64,000 nucleotides of DNA from positions 930,001-994,000 of the forward strand of contig NZ_JAHSTY010000002.1 of NCBI RefSeq assembly GCF_019145355.1. The letters run 5' to 3'. The first letter of the stretch is position 1, and each line of letters starts with the position of its first letter. A program made the position numbers and the translations under genes. Shown here in pieces: positions 9,430 through 17,188 of this stretch. Origin of the DNA: Pseudomonas azadiae. GTDB taxonomy: Bacteria > Pseudomonadota > Gammaproteobacteria > Pseudomonadales > Pseudomonadaceae. The notes below the pieces were generated by a model. That model did no database searches and was not told the DNA's origin. It was given only the letters and a program-made list of their open reading frames with translations.

Positions 9430-9495
9430 ATTGATGGTGGGAGCGGTGGTCGGTCTTCGTGGTTTTTGCGGCCGGCCATTGTGTGGTCAAGCTGA

Positions 9496-10218
9496 CTACG
9501 CCACCCACTCCACGGCTCCGCTGTGCAGCCGATAAATACCGCCCACGATAGCGAGTTTACCGGCGGCCTGGGCATCGGCCAGCAGGCTTGATTCGGTCTT
9601 GAGACGCGCCACCGTGTCCCGGACATTTTGCGCAATGGCGTTATCCAGCAGGTCGCCGGGCGCTTTCAGTACTTTGTGCACCGACGGTTTGAGGATGTCG
9701 ACCAGGCCCTGGATTTTCCCGGGGAAGGTCACATGATCCTTGATGGCCTTCACGCCTGCCGAGATAGCGCCACAGCGGTCATGGCCGAGTACCAGGATCA
9801 GCGGAGTCCCCAGTGTCGCAACGGCGTATTCGAGGCTGGCCAACCCGTGGTCGGTGACGAAATTGCCTGCTAAACGCACGGCAAAGAGGTCGCCCAGCCC
9901 GGTGTCGAAGACGAACTCGGGGGCGATCCTCGAATCGGCGCACGCCAGCACGGCCGCAAAGGGGTGTTGACCCTCCACCAGAGGCACACGCTCAGCCATG
10001 AAGTCATGGCGTGTGCTCATGTTTGCGATATAGCGCTTATTGCCCTCCATCAACCTGGCCAATGCGTGCTGGGGATTGGCAACCATCAAGGGCACGGAGG
10101 TTTCGCAGGCCTGCACGCTCGGCAGTTTACTGGCCAGGAACACACCGGTGCCGGCTGCGGCCAGGCGCAAGAAGTTTCGACGGGCATCGGAGGGGGTGGA
10201 TTCATGAGCGTTGCGCAT
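9496..10218 (-). CDS. Beta-class carbonic anhydrase with Tat signal peptide
   Basis: A 240-residue zinc enzyme that interconverts carbon dioxide and bicarbonate. The N-terminus has a twin-arginine motif (ARRNFLRLAAAG, RR at 13-14) followed by a hydrophobic stretch, so it is predicted to be folded and then exported to the periplasm by Tat. Zinc ligands and the Asp/Arg dyad are visible: Cys93, Asp95 and Arg97 in ACADSR, then His146 and Cys149 in GHDRCG. The ATG at 10218 gives a normal Tat n-region; an upstream TTG at 10263 would lengthen it needlessly. Periplasmic beta-carbonic anhydrases are less common than cytosolic ones. It is divergent from the MFS gene. Confidence 0.9.
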   Translation of the reverse strand: MRNAHESTPSDARRNFLRLAAAGTGVFLASKLPSVQACETSVPLMVANPQHALARLMEGNKRYIANMSTRHDFMAERVPLVEGQHPFAAVLACADSRIAPEFVFDTGLGDLFAVRLAGNFVTDHGLASLEYAVATLGTPLILVLGHDRCGAISAGVKAIKDHVTFPGKIQGLVDILKPSVHKVLKAPGDLLDNAIAQNVRDTVARLKTESSLLADAQAAGKLAIVGGIYRLHSGAVEWVA

Positions 10219-10263
10219 CGGCTGGGTTCTCGCAGGGCGAAAGAGGGAACGCCAAGGTTGCAA

Positions 10264-10491
10264 ACAATGTCACGCAAAAATGTAGGGTACTTCTGATTGA
10301 ACAGGGATAATCGCGCCGGGTTCGGGTTCTTCCGGTCTCCCAACCGGAAGGCCCTGATGACCAGCGCGCCGCTGGCCCGCAGCGGCGGGGCGAGTGGCCT
10401 GCGTTTGCAGCCCTATGGGAAAAAGCCGTTGTAGAACACGGTTGCGGAAGGCTACCGTTGCGACCTGAATATTTCGGGATGTTTCATTTTT
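10264..10491 (+). promoter_or_regulatory. Structured leader upstream of MFS transporter gene
   Basis: This 228-base divergent region contains a strong hairpin CTTCCGGT/ACCGGAAG around 10331-10352, then GC-rich complementary segments (CCGCTGG / CCGCAGCGG) up to about 10400. It could form a structured 5' leader for the MFS gene. I could not match it to a known riboswitch consensus. Confidence 0.35.
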
Positions 10492-11622
10492 ATGTCCAGC
10501 CTGGTACTCCGAACTGCTGATACCCAGTCGCGCCGCGCCGCGCTGACCCTGGCTCTATGCTTGCCCAGTGACGTGTTGCTCTACCTGTTGCTGCCCATGG
10601 AATCCCAGGCCTTCGGCATTACGCTGGCCCAAGCCGGGGTTTTGCTGGCGGCGAACCGCCTGGTGCGGATCTTCGGCTACCGGCATGTGCTCAATTTCTA
10701 CGCGCGCAACGGCGACCGCCTGACCTGCATGATTGCCGCCGGCGCCGCGACGCTGTGTGCCGTGGGCAATTCGTTTTTGTCAGGGTTTGCCGCATTGTTA
10801 GGGCTGCGGCTGGTGTGGGGCCTGTGTTTTGCCGCGTTGAACCTGTCGACCCAAGTGTTGGCCACTTCGGAACCGGCCGGTGCCGCGCGCCGGGCCGGGC
10901 GTTCGCGGGCGCTGATTGCCCTCGGGCCGATGCTGGCGTTGCCGCTGGGTGGCTGGTTGACGCTGTGGGCCGGCCCGCGTCCGATCTTTCTGATCCTTGC
11001 GGGCGCGTGCCTGGTGGGCGTGTGGATGGCGCGCGGCTTGCCAGCGGTGGGGCATGATTTGCAGAGCACGCCGGGGCGCCGCTTCAAATGGCCGGACAGC
11101 GTGGCGGTGTGGTCGTTTATCGAGGGTGTGGCGCTCGATGGTCTGTTTATCTTCGGTTTGTCGATCCAGGCGCAGAAGTTGCTTGGCGGGGATGCGGTAC
11201 TGATTGCGGGGGGCTTGATGGCGCTGCGCTATGTCTCGGAAATGCTCCTGAGCCCTTTGGGCGGCCGCGCCGCGCAGCGTTTTGGCGCCACGTCGATATT
11301 GCTGCTGTTTTCGTTCTTGAGCGCCCTGGCCCTGACGGCGTTTGGCAGCCACTGGGTGATTGTCGGCGCGGCGGCGGTGCTGGTGCTGCGCGCGCTGCAA
11401 CTGCCGCTGGTGACTACCCTGGTGGCGGAGCGCAATCCCGGTTCGATGCGCGTGTCGGCCCTGGCCTCGAATGCCGTGTGGCGTGATATCGGCGCCGGCC
11501 TCGGGCCATTGCTGGCTGGCCTGTTGCTGCCGATTGCCTCGGCGCCCTGGGTGTTCGGCCTGGCGGGCGCGGCGATTGCGCTGAGCGCGGTTTTTTGCTG
11601 GCGGGTAAAAGTGCCCACCTGA
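10492..11622 (+). CDS. Major facilitator superfamily (MFS) transporter
   Basis: A 376-residue integral membrane protein with about 11-12 hydrophobic helices in two halves separated by a polar stretch (about residues 180-205, VGHDLQSTPGRRFKWPDS). The basic loop after helix 2 (NRLVRIFGYR) resembles the MFS A-motif region, and the repeat-like pattern across halves supports the family. Members use the proton gradient to move small solutes, often as drug or metabolite exporters. The start is ATG at 10492. It ends only nine bases from the convergent DUF3087 gene with no obvious hairpin between them. The substrate is unknown. Confidence 0.8.
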   Translation: MSSLVLRTADTQSRRAALTLALCLPSDVLLYLLLPMESQAFGITLAQAGVLLAANRLVRIFGYRHVLNFYARNGDRLTCMIAAGAATLCAVGNSFLSGFAALLGLRLVWGLCFAALNLSTQVLATSEPAGAARRAGRSRALIALGPMLALPLGGWLTLWAGPRPIFLILAGACLVGVWMARGLPAVGHDLQSTPGRRFKWPDSVAVWSFIEGVALDGLFIFGLSIQAQKLLGGDAVLIAGGLMALRYVSEMLLSPLGGRAAQRFGATSILLLFSFLSALALTAFGSHWVIVGAAAVLVLRALQLPLVTTLVAERNPGSMRVSALASNAVWRDIGAGLGPLLAGLLLPIASAPWVFGLAGAAIALSAVFCWRVKVPT

Positions 11623-11631
11623 CCGGCTGGC

Positions 11632-12153
11632 TCAAGCAGTGTTGATGGCGGCCAGCCAGGCGGGGTCGAAGCGGGTCTGCTCGGTGTCGATCCCCAGCGC
11701 CTGCATCCTGGCCTTGTGCGCCTCGACCTCGCCGACCAATTGCGCCTGAGCGCTGGAGTTGGCGTCCAGTTCATGCATCTGCGTCAGGCCCAGGTGGTAA
11801 AAACGCAGCACCTTCATGGCCGTCGGGTCATTGGCTTGCGCTCGCTCGGTCACCTTGTGCATCACATTGGTCACGCTCATCAGGCTGCGCTTGAGTTGCC
11901 AGCCATACACCGCGGGCGCCAGCCACGCCTGGGTCCAGAACGGCCCGCGCACCAGGGCCAGGGTGATCAGCACCCCGGCGAAGACGCCGCCGACATTGAA
12001 ACGCAAATTGTCACCGCCGGGCTCGCCGAACAGCATCACCGCCAGGCTCGACAACAACATGGCCAGGGCCAGGAACACCACGGCCACGATCAGCGTGCTG
12101 CGCCGGGTCTGTTGGCGGAAGGTCACAGGATCGCAGGGTTTGAGCTCGAACAT
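11632..12153 (-). CDS. DUF3087 family membrane protein
   Basis: A 173-residue protein of unknown function matching the Pseudomonas DUF3087 family by its start (MFELKPCDPVTFRQQTRRST). Two transmembrane helices are clear (LIVAVVFLALAMLLSSLAVML and VGGVFAGVLITLALV), followed by a long cytoplasmic helical domain with a heptad-like tail (MHELDANSSAQAQLVGEVEA). I chose the ATG at 12153 with GGAG 11 bases upstream; a longer frame to 12225 begins in unconserved sequence. It is convergent with the MFS gene. No mechanism can be proposed. Confidence 0.8.
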   Translation of the reverse strand: MFELKPCDPVTFRQQTRRSTLIVAVVFLALAMLLSSLAVMLFGEPGGDNLRFNVGGVFAGVLITLALVRGPFWTQAWLAPAVYGWQLKRSLMSVTNVMHKVTERAQANDPTAMKVLRFYHLGLTQMHELDANSSAQAQLVGEVEAHKARMQALGIDTEQTRFDPAWLAAINTA

Positions 12154-12266
12154 CCGGGTCGTATCTCCAGAAGGGGCCGGCATCATCTCACGCCTGGGCA
12201 AACAAGTTGAACGATGCCGCACCACAGTTTCTCTAAATCTGTGTCGACCTTTTGAGGGAAACCATC

Positions 12267-12443
12267 ATGCCCGAATACAAGCAGCCACCGCCCGGTACGC
12301 CGGACCCTGACCGCACGCCCGGTGAAGAGGAGCGCGACAACGATGCGTTGCGCCCCAATGACCCGGCCGAACGCCAGGACGACGACGTGGAACGCGTCGA
12401 GGAAAACCTTGAGAACCTCCACGACAAAGCCCGCCCGCTTTAA
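12267..12443 (+). CDS. Small acidic, proline-rich hypothetical protein
   Basis: A 58-residue protein, MPEYKQPPPGTPDPDRTPGE at the start, then rich in Asp, Glu, Asn and Arg with a short helical tail (VERVEENLENLHDKARPL). It has no hydrophobic segment and is probably disordered and soluble. The ATG at 12267 has TGAGGG at a suitable distance. It is followed after 20 bases by another small polar protein gene, so the two probably form a bicistronic unit. Similar short proteins occur in pseudomonads without known function; stress or osmotic roles would be guesswork. Confidence 0.65.
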   Translation: MPEYKQPPPGTPDPDRTPGEEERDNDALRPNDPAERQDDDVERVEENLENLHDKARPL

Positions 12444-12463
12444 ATTAAACAAGGAGACCGCCC

Positions 12464-12664
12464 ATGAGCACCCCCCCGAAAGGCCCGCATTCAAGCGAGC
12501 ATGCCAGCGGTCAGGATGAGTTGGGTTTCGATCCGGACTCGCCTGACGTGGCGGACCCGCAGGTCGACCCGATCGGCGCGGCCATCGCCCCGCTGGACAA
12601 AGAAAAGAACGATCAGGCCGAAAAAAAGCCGCCCTACGATCCGCTGGGCGACTTGAAGAAATAA
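12464..12664 (+). CDS. Small acidic hypothetical protein
   Basis: A 66-residue soluble, probably disordered protein with a low-complexity Asp/Pro/Ser core (FDPDSPDVADPQVDPIGAAI) and a lysine-rich end (PPYDPLGDLKK). An excellent AAGGAG at 12451-12456 precedes the ATG. It follows the other small acidic gene closely and ends just before a terminator, so the pair looks like a complete transcription unit. No known domain is visible. Confidence 0.65.
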   Translation: MSTPPKGPHSSEHASGQDELGFDPDSPDVADPQVDPIGAAIAPLDKEKNDQAEKKPPYDPLGDLKK

Positions 12665-12668
12665 ATCG

Positions 12669-12693
12669 GGCCCCGCCATCCAGCGGGGCCTTT
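12669..12693 (+). terminator. Rho-independent terminator after small-protein pair
   Basis: A GGCCCCG / CGGGGCC hairpin with a short T-containing tail starts a few bases after the stop at 12664. It may also serve the convergent DUF6555 gene. Confidence 0.7.
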
Positions 12694-12695
12694 GC

Positions 12696-12932
12696 TTATT
12701 TGGGCGGCGTCCAATTGACGTCGGTAATACCATACTTCTCCGCCCACGGCCGGGTGGTCTTCTTGACTTGCTCATGACCGACACGACCAACGCGACTGAC
12801 ATGAGCTACATCGGCATCCACCGCCGCCCAATGCCAGGCCTCGGCGTTGTTCATCACCTCGGCACGCACCACAAAGGATTTCGGCTTGCCGTGAAGCTGA
12901 TAGTGGATGGTGTAGATTTTTGCGGTACTCAT
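12696..12932 (-). CDS. DUF6555 family small protein
   Basis: A 78-residue protein (start MSTAKIYTIHYQLHGKPKSF) matching a Pseudomonas family annotated DUF6555. It begins with a short beta-hairpin-like segment and contains AEAWHWAAVDADVAH and an end motif GITDVNW. GGAGG sits a few bases before the ATG at 12932. The frame stays open far upstream to 13736, but that part is antisense to the N-acetyltransferase gene and is not coding. The function is unknown. Confidence 0.75.
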   Translation of the reverse strand: MSTAKIYTIHYQLHGKPKSFVVRAEVMNNAEAWHWAAVDADVAHVSRVGRVGHEQVKKTTRPWAEKYGITDVNWTPPK

Positions 12933-13052
12933 GTTGCCTCCCTGTGTTGTTATAGATGGATACGGGAGCGTCGAAAAAGGTTCATTCAAAATGACAGCCC
13001 GCGTGCTGGCGCGGCATAGTGACGCTTTCACCTCGCGCCTGAGGATTGCGCC

Positions 13053-13880
13053 ATGCCTGTGCTGAACCATAGCCGTCTCTACCTGCAACGCCTGGGTTAC
13101 GACACGCCACCAGCGCCGACCCTGCAAACCTTGCAGGGTCTGCAACTGCGCCATGTGTGCACGTTTGCCTTCGAGAGCCTGTCGACCTTGCTGCACCTTC
13201 CGGTGCCCATCGACTTGGCCAGCGTCGAGCAAAAGGTGCTGCTGGAGGGGCGGGGTGGCTATTGTTATGAATTGAACCAGATGTTCCTCGCCCTGCTGCA
13301 GGAACTCGGTTTTGACGCACGCGGCATCACCGGCCGGGTGGTCATGGGCGGTCCGCCGGATGCACACACTGCGCGCACCCATCGCTTGAGCCTGGTGACC
13401 CTGGATGGCGTGCGCTACGTCACCGACGTCGGCTTTGGCGGCATGGTGCCCAGCAGTCCGTTGCAATTGGATACAGATGCGCTGCAGACCACGGCCCACG
13501 AACCGTATCGCCTGACTTTCGACGGGCAGGGCGGTTATACCCTGTGGGTACAGGTAGCCGGAGAATGGCGTGGTTTGTATGTGTTCGACCTGCAACTGCA
13601 GACGGCCATCGACTATGAAGTGGGCAATTGGTACGTCTCTACGCACCCGGGTTCGCCTTTTGTTGGCCAATTGAAAGTCGCACGTTTGGCGCCGGGTCAA
13701 CGCCATACCTTGAACAACGCTCACTACGCGGTCCATTACCTGGATCGACCGAGCGAAAAACGCACCCTCGAAAGCGCCGACGAGTTGCTGGATGTGCTCA
13801 CCGATACCTTTGGCATCCGCGTGCCGGTCTCGATGCGGTTGCCCCAGGTAAACAATGGCCTTTTAATAGCTTCTACTTGA
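13053..13880 (+). CDS. nat: Arylamine N-acetyltransferase
   Basis: A 275-residue enzyme that transfers acetyl from acetyl-CoA to arylamines, hydrazines or hydroxyarylamines. The Cys-His-Asp triad is complete: Cys71 in GRGGYCYELN, His110 in ARTHRLSLV and Asp125 in YVTDVGFGG. Size and spacing match bacterial NAT enzymes. The start is ATG at 13053. It stands alone, divergent from the DUF6555 gene. It probably serves xenobiotic detoxification; no biosynthetic cluster surrounds it, so a role in natural-product acylation is less likely. Confidence 0.93.
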   Translation: MPVLNHSRLYLQRLGYDTPPAPTLQTLQGLQLRHVCTFAFESLSTLLHLPVPIDLASVEQKVLLEGRGGYCYELNQMFLALLQELGFDARGITGRVVMGGPPDAHTARTHRLSLVTLDGVRYVTDVGFGGMVPSSPLQLDTDALQTTAHEPYRLTFDGQGGYTLWVQVAGEWRGLYVFDLQLQTAIDYEVGNWYVSTHPGSPFVGQLKVARLAPGQRHTLNNAHYAVHYLDRPSEKRTLESADELLDVLTDTFGIRVPVSMRLPQVNNGLLIAST

Positions 13881-14013
13881 GACTATTGAGATAGAGCCAT
13901 CGCTGAACCGTTTTACCTTAAAGTTCGTGCAAATTAATTCGAACCTTTCGCGCTTGTCGGGGTTCGAATCGGTTCCTGAATAATTTGCTCACCAGACAAG
14001 GAGATGTAAAACG

Positions 14014-14766
14014 ATGTCCAAGCTATTCGGAAAATTCTTCAAGGGTTCTTCGCTGCTGGCGCTGGTCGCTGCGCCTGCCGTGGTGTTCGCCGCACCGTCC
14101 ACCGACCCGATCTCCACTTTCGGCATCCTGGGCAGCTATAACGATTTCAAATTCGAAGGCGGCAGCGAAAGCGACAAGAGCCACATGCCGCAAGCGGGCC
14201 TGTTCTACAATTTCGGCAACAAGCTCACCGCCGAATCCGGCTTTATCTACCAGGCCGGTATCGAAGCCAAGTACGGCGAGAAGAGCGACAACAAACTCAA
14301 GGAAGCCCAGGCCGACCTGGATCTCGGCTGGCGTGCCGCGCTGGACGCGCGCAACTTTGTCGATGTGATCGTCGGCGGCGGCTACAGCTGGACCCGTTAC
14401 GAGCCCGAGATCAACGACCTCGACGTGAAGCTCACCAACAAAATGCCGTTCGCCAAGGCGGCCTTGGGCTACAACCACCAGTTCGACGATATGACCCTGC
14501 GTTTGGAAGCCGGCGCCCGTCGTTCCATCGACGGCCGCACCAGGCTCAAGGTGGATGACTTTGGCAGCGACACCGTTGACCTCAAGGACCGCACCAACCC
14601 CTACGCCGAAGTCAGCCTGCTGATGAACCAGAAGGGTGACCTGCCGGTGGTTGCAGGCCTGTACTACACGCGTACCGAGTACAAGCTTGACGGCGACTCC
14701 GACGTGGCCGACAACACCAAACTCAAGCGTGACGAGTACGGCTTCAAGGTCGGTATCGCGTTCTGA
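14014..14766 (+). CDS. Outer-membrane beta-barrel protein, function unknown
   Basis: A 250-residue protein with a Sec signal peptide (KGSSLLALVAAPAVVFAAPS, cleavage near residue 27). The mature part is made of alternating-pattern strands such as MTLRLEAGARRSI and PFAKAALGYNHQF, ending KVGIAF with the terminal Phe expected for BamA-inserted barrels. The size suggests 8-10 strands, similar to OmpW or Ail-type small barrels, without a diagnostic motif. AAGGAG precedes the start at an acceptable distance and the gene has its own terminator, so it is monocistronic. The ligand or role is unknown. Confidence 0.75.
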   Translation: MSKLFGKFFKGSSLLALVAAPAVVFAAPSTDPISTFGILGSYNDFKFEGGSESDKSHMPQAGLFYNFGNKLTAESGFIYQAGIEAKYGEKSDNKLKEAQADLDLGWRAALDARNFVDVIVGGGYSWTRYEPEINDLDVKLTNKMPFAKAALGYNHQFDDMTLRLEAGARRSIDGRTRLKVDDFGSDTVDLKDRTNPYAEVSLLMNQKGDLPVVAGLYYTRTEYKLDGDSDVADNTKLKRDEYGFKVGIAF

Positions 14767-14778
14767 CGCCATGTACCG

Positions 14779-14810
14779 AAAAACGCCCCGAATATCCGGG
14801 GCGTTTTTTT
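14779..14810 (+). terminator. Bidirectional Rho-independent terminator
   Basis: AAAACGCCCCG / CGGGGCGTTTTTTT lies between the outer-membrane protein gene and the convergent antitoxin gene. A- and T-runs on both sides let it work both ways. Confidence 0.92.
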
Positions 14811-14824
14811 AAGGCAATTGCAGA

Positions 14825-15139
14825 TCAACCCAAAGCGGCAAGTTGCGCCACGGTCTCAGGAAAACGTGCCACCAGGCGAATCAGCGTGGCAGCCTGGGCA
14901 TTCGGCTTGGCCCGGCCTTGCTCCCAGTTTTCCAGGGTGCGGGTGTTGGTGCGCAGGTACATGGCGAACACCGACCGGGAGAGGTTGAGTTGTTGGCGCA
15001 CGGCGACCACTTCCTCAGCGGTGAGTGGCGCCAGGTTTTTAAGGTGAACCTTGTGGGTCCGCAGGGTGACTTTGCCTTGGCGTTCGTCTGCCAGGGCGTC
15101 GAAGCCTTCGACCAGTTCGGAAAATATTTCACGTTTCAT
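14825..15139 (-). CDS. Antitoxin with HTH domain, HigA/NadS-like
   Basis: A 104-residue XRE-type DNA-binding protein. The HTH is at about residues 44-75 (VAVRQQLNLSRSVFAMYLRT with NTRTLENWEQG following), and the end AATLIRLVARFPETV is the usual dimerisation tail. It overlaps the 3' end of the upstream toxin gene by 11 bases, the toxin-first order typical of HigBA modules. By family the antitoxin binds the toxin and autorepresses the operon. The pair sits alone between an outer-membrane gene and the nuo operon. Confidence 0.88.
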   Translation of the reverse strand: MKREIFSELVEGFDALADERQGKVTLRTHKVHLKNLAPLTAEEVVAVRQQLNLSRSVFAMYLRTNTRTLENWEQGRAKPNAQAATLIRLVARFPETVAQLAALG

Positions 15140-15479
15140 GATGTGTTCTCGCTTTGATTTCCCTGTCCAGCATGTGTTTTAGGGCTTTTTTGTGCTGTGG
15201 TGTCAGGTCATCCTGTTCGTGTTTGCCGTACAGGGTGAACAGCCAGAATTGCGTGCCGCCCGACCACCAGTAGTAAATGACCCGCAGGCCACCGCGCTTG
15301 CCTTTGTTGCGTCGCTCATCGATGAAGCGAACTTTGCGCAGTCCGCCTGTTCCCTCGATCACATCTCCTGCTTCCGGATTCTTCATCAACTCTTGTTGAA
15401 AACCCTGGAAAAGCTCGTCACTCAGATAGTCCTTGCGATGCCGCTCGAAGGCCGGCAGTTCGATAAATAGAGCATCCAT
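15129..15479 (-). CDS. RelE/HigB-like toxin (mRNA interferase)
   Basis: A 116-residue toxin of the HigB-like RelE group. Characteristic stretches are GDVIEGTGGLRKVRF, GKRGGLRVIYYWW, LFTLYGKHEQDDLTPQHKKA and a basic end. By family it cleaves mRNA at the ribosome when free of its antitoxin. I chose the ATG at 15479 (MDALFIELPAFERHRKDYL), matching the normal family start; the frame is open to 15530. No clear Shine-Dalgarno is visible before it. It is cotranscribed with the downstream antitoxin gene, which it overlaps. Confidence 0.88.
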   Translation of the reverse strand: MDALFIELPAFERHRKDYLSDELFQGFQQELMKNPEAGDVIEGTGGLRKVRFIDERRNKGKRGGLRVIYYWWSGGTQFWLFTLYGKHEQDDLTPQHKKALKHMLDREIKARTHHET

Positions 15480-15667
15480 GTTCTGTACGTAGCCTGCGTA
15501 TAGTTTGGTGGCCCACTCGCAAAGGGTCAAGTGACCCTGCTGTGGGAACTTTCCTAAAACGCAGACACCATACGGCGGCCTTCATCGGGTAGATGCCGGA
15601 TGGGGAGGCAGGCGAGCGAGGAAATTTCCGTGAATAGGGGAGGGTAAAAACCCCTGCCCCTGAAACG

Positions 15668-15699
15668 CAAGACGGCGCCCGAAGGCGCCGTCTTGTTTA
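15668..15699 (-). terminator. Terminator of the nuo operon
   Basis: A perfect 12-base stem CAAGACGGCGCC / GGCGCCGTCTTG with a four-base loop lies 22 bases beyond the nuoN stop. Confidence 0.9.
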
Positions 15700-15717
15700 C
15701 TGCATCCTGCTAAGCGA

Positions 15718-17181
15718 TCAAACGCCCAACACCGCATGCTGCACCAGAGTGAGCAACGGTTGTGGGTACACGCCCAGGAAGAACGCCAGCAGGGCGATGG
15801 CCAGCAGCATCACGCCACCTGCCTTCTGTTCCCAGTGCAGCTCGGCATCCACACGGCGCAGGTTTGGCTCGATCAGGTAGAGGGTCACCATCACGCGCAG
15901 GTAGTAGAACACGCCGATGGCGGAGCCCAGTACCAACGATGCAACCAGCCACCATTCGTGGGCCTCGACACCGGTCGCCACGATGTAGAACTTGCCGATA
16001 AAGCCGGCGGTCAGCGGGATACCGGCCAGTGACAGCATCATCACGGTCAGCACGGCGGTCAGGTACGGACGGCGCCAGAACAGGCCGCGGTATTCGTACA
16101 GGGCGTCGGCGTCACGGCCTTTGAACGGCGAGGACATCAAGGTAATCACGCCAAACGCGCCGAGGCTGGTGATCACGTAAGTGACCAGGTATACGCCCAT
16201 GGCTTCCACGGCCAGGCCTTTGCTCGCCACCAGGGCGATCAGCAGGTAGCCGAAGTGAGCGATCGAGGAGTAGCCCAGCAGACGCTTGAGGTTGTTCTGG
16301 GTCAGGGCCAGCAGGTTACCGAACAGGATCGACGCAATGGCGATCACGGTCAGTACGTCGCTCAGCACGCCGGTGTTGGCCGCTGGCGAGATCTGGAACA
16401 GACGCACCATCACAGCAAACACGGCAACCTTCGACGCGGTCGCCAGGAACGCCGCCACCGGCGCCGGGGCGCCTTCGTACACGTCCGGGGTCCACAGGTG
16501 GAACGGCACCAGCGACAGCTTGAACGCCAGGCCGATCAGCATCATCGCCAGGCCCAGTTGGGCAATCGGCGCCGGGCTGTTGGTAGTGGCAAGGGCGTGA
16601 CCGATACCGGTGAAGCTCAGGCTGCCGGCTTCTGCGTAAAGCAGGGCCATACCGAACAACAGGAACGCGGAACCGGCGGCCGACAGCACCATGTACTTGA
16701 TGCCGGCTTCCAGCGAGCGCTTGTTGAAGAAGGCATACGCCACCAGGCCGTAGGTCGGGATCGACAGCAGTTCCAGGCCGATGAACAAGCCGGCCAGGTG
16801 CTGCGCGCTGACCAGCACGACACCGCCGGCCGCGGCCAGCAGGATCAGCAGGTACAGCTCTTCCTTGTTGCCCGGGTAGCCGGTGCCGCCTTCGCCGAGG
16901 TAAGCGTGGGCGAGGGTGACGCAGGCCAGGGTCGCGACCAGGATCAGCGCGATGTACAGCAACGCGAAGTCATCGATCATCATCAACGGCGTGACCGCCA
17001 GTGGCGCGACCTTGAGGGCCGGGATAATCGACAGCAGTGCCAGGTTGAGACCGGCACAGGACAGCAGGAATGTTTGCGAATGATTGCGGCGCCACGCGAT
17101 CGCCAGCATCACCACCACGATGGTGAGGCTGGTGATCAGCAGCGGCGCAAGCGCGATAAAGTGTTGGATCGTGAATTCCAT
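15718..17181 (-). CDS. nuoN: NADH-quinone oxidoreductase subunit N
   Basis: A 487-residue antiporter-like membrane subunit of complex I, one of three that pump protons in the membrane arm. About 14 helices are visible. The conserved core includes a helix with [17 protein letters not shown], the [20 protein letters not shown] loop typical of the family, and [19 protein letters not shown] chose the ATG at 17181 ([15 protein letters not shown]), seven bases after the nuoM stop. It is the last gene of the nuo operon. Confidence 0.97.
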   Translation of the reverse strand: MEFTIQHFIALAPLLITSLTIVVVMLAIAWRRNHSQTFLLSCAGLNLALLSIIPALKVAPLAVTPLMMIDDFALLYIALILVATLACVTLAHAYLGEGGTGYPGNKEELYLLILLAAAGGVVLVSAQHLAGLFIGLELLSIPTYGLVAYAFFNKRSLEAGIKYMVLSAAGSAFLLFGMALLYAEAGSLSFTGIGHALATTNSPAPIAQLGLAMMLIGLAFKLSLVPFHLWTPDVYEGAPAPVAAFLATASKVAVFAVMVRLFQISPAANTGVLSDVLTVIAIASILFGNLLALTQNNLKRLLGYSSIAHFGYLLIALVASKGLAVEAMGVYLVTYVITSLGAFGVITLMSSPFKGRDADALYEYRGLFWRRPYLTAVLTVMMLSLAGIPLTAGFIGKFYIVATGVEAHEWWLVASLVLGSAIGVFYYLRVMVTLYLIEPNLRRVDAELHWEQKAGGVMLLAIALLAFFLGVYPQPLLTLVQHAVLGV

Positions 17182-17188
17182 AGCGCTC

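Noticed and set aside
10320..10370. Fluoride riboswitch before the MFS gene, suggested by CCTGATGACC
   Set aside because: The required upstream GATGG segment and pseudoknot partner are not present in the right order.
12933..13736. Possible N-terminal extension of the DUF6555 protein to 346 residues
   Set aside because: The extension is antisense to the N-acetyltransferase gene. The ATG at 12932 with GGAGG gives the normal family length.
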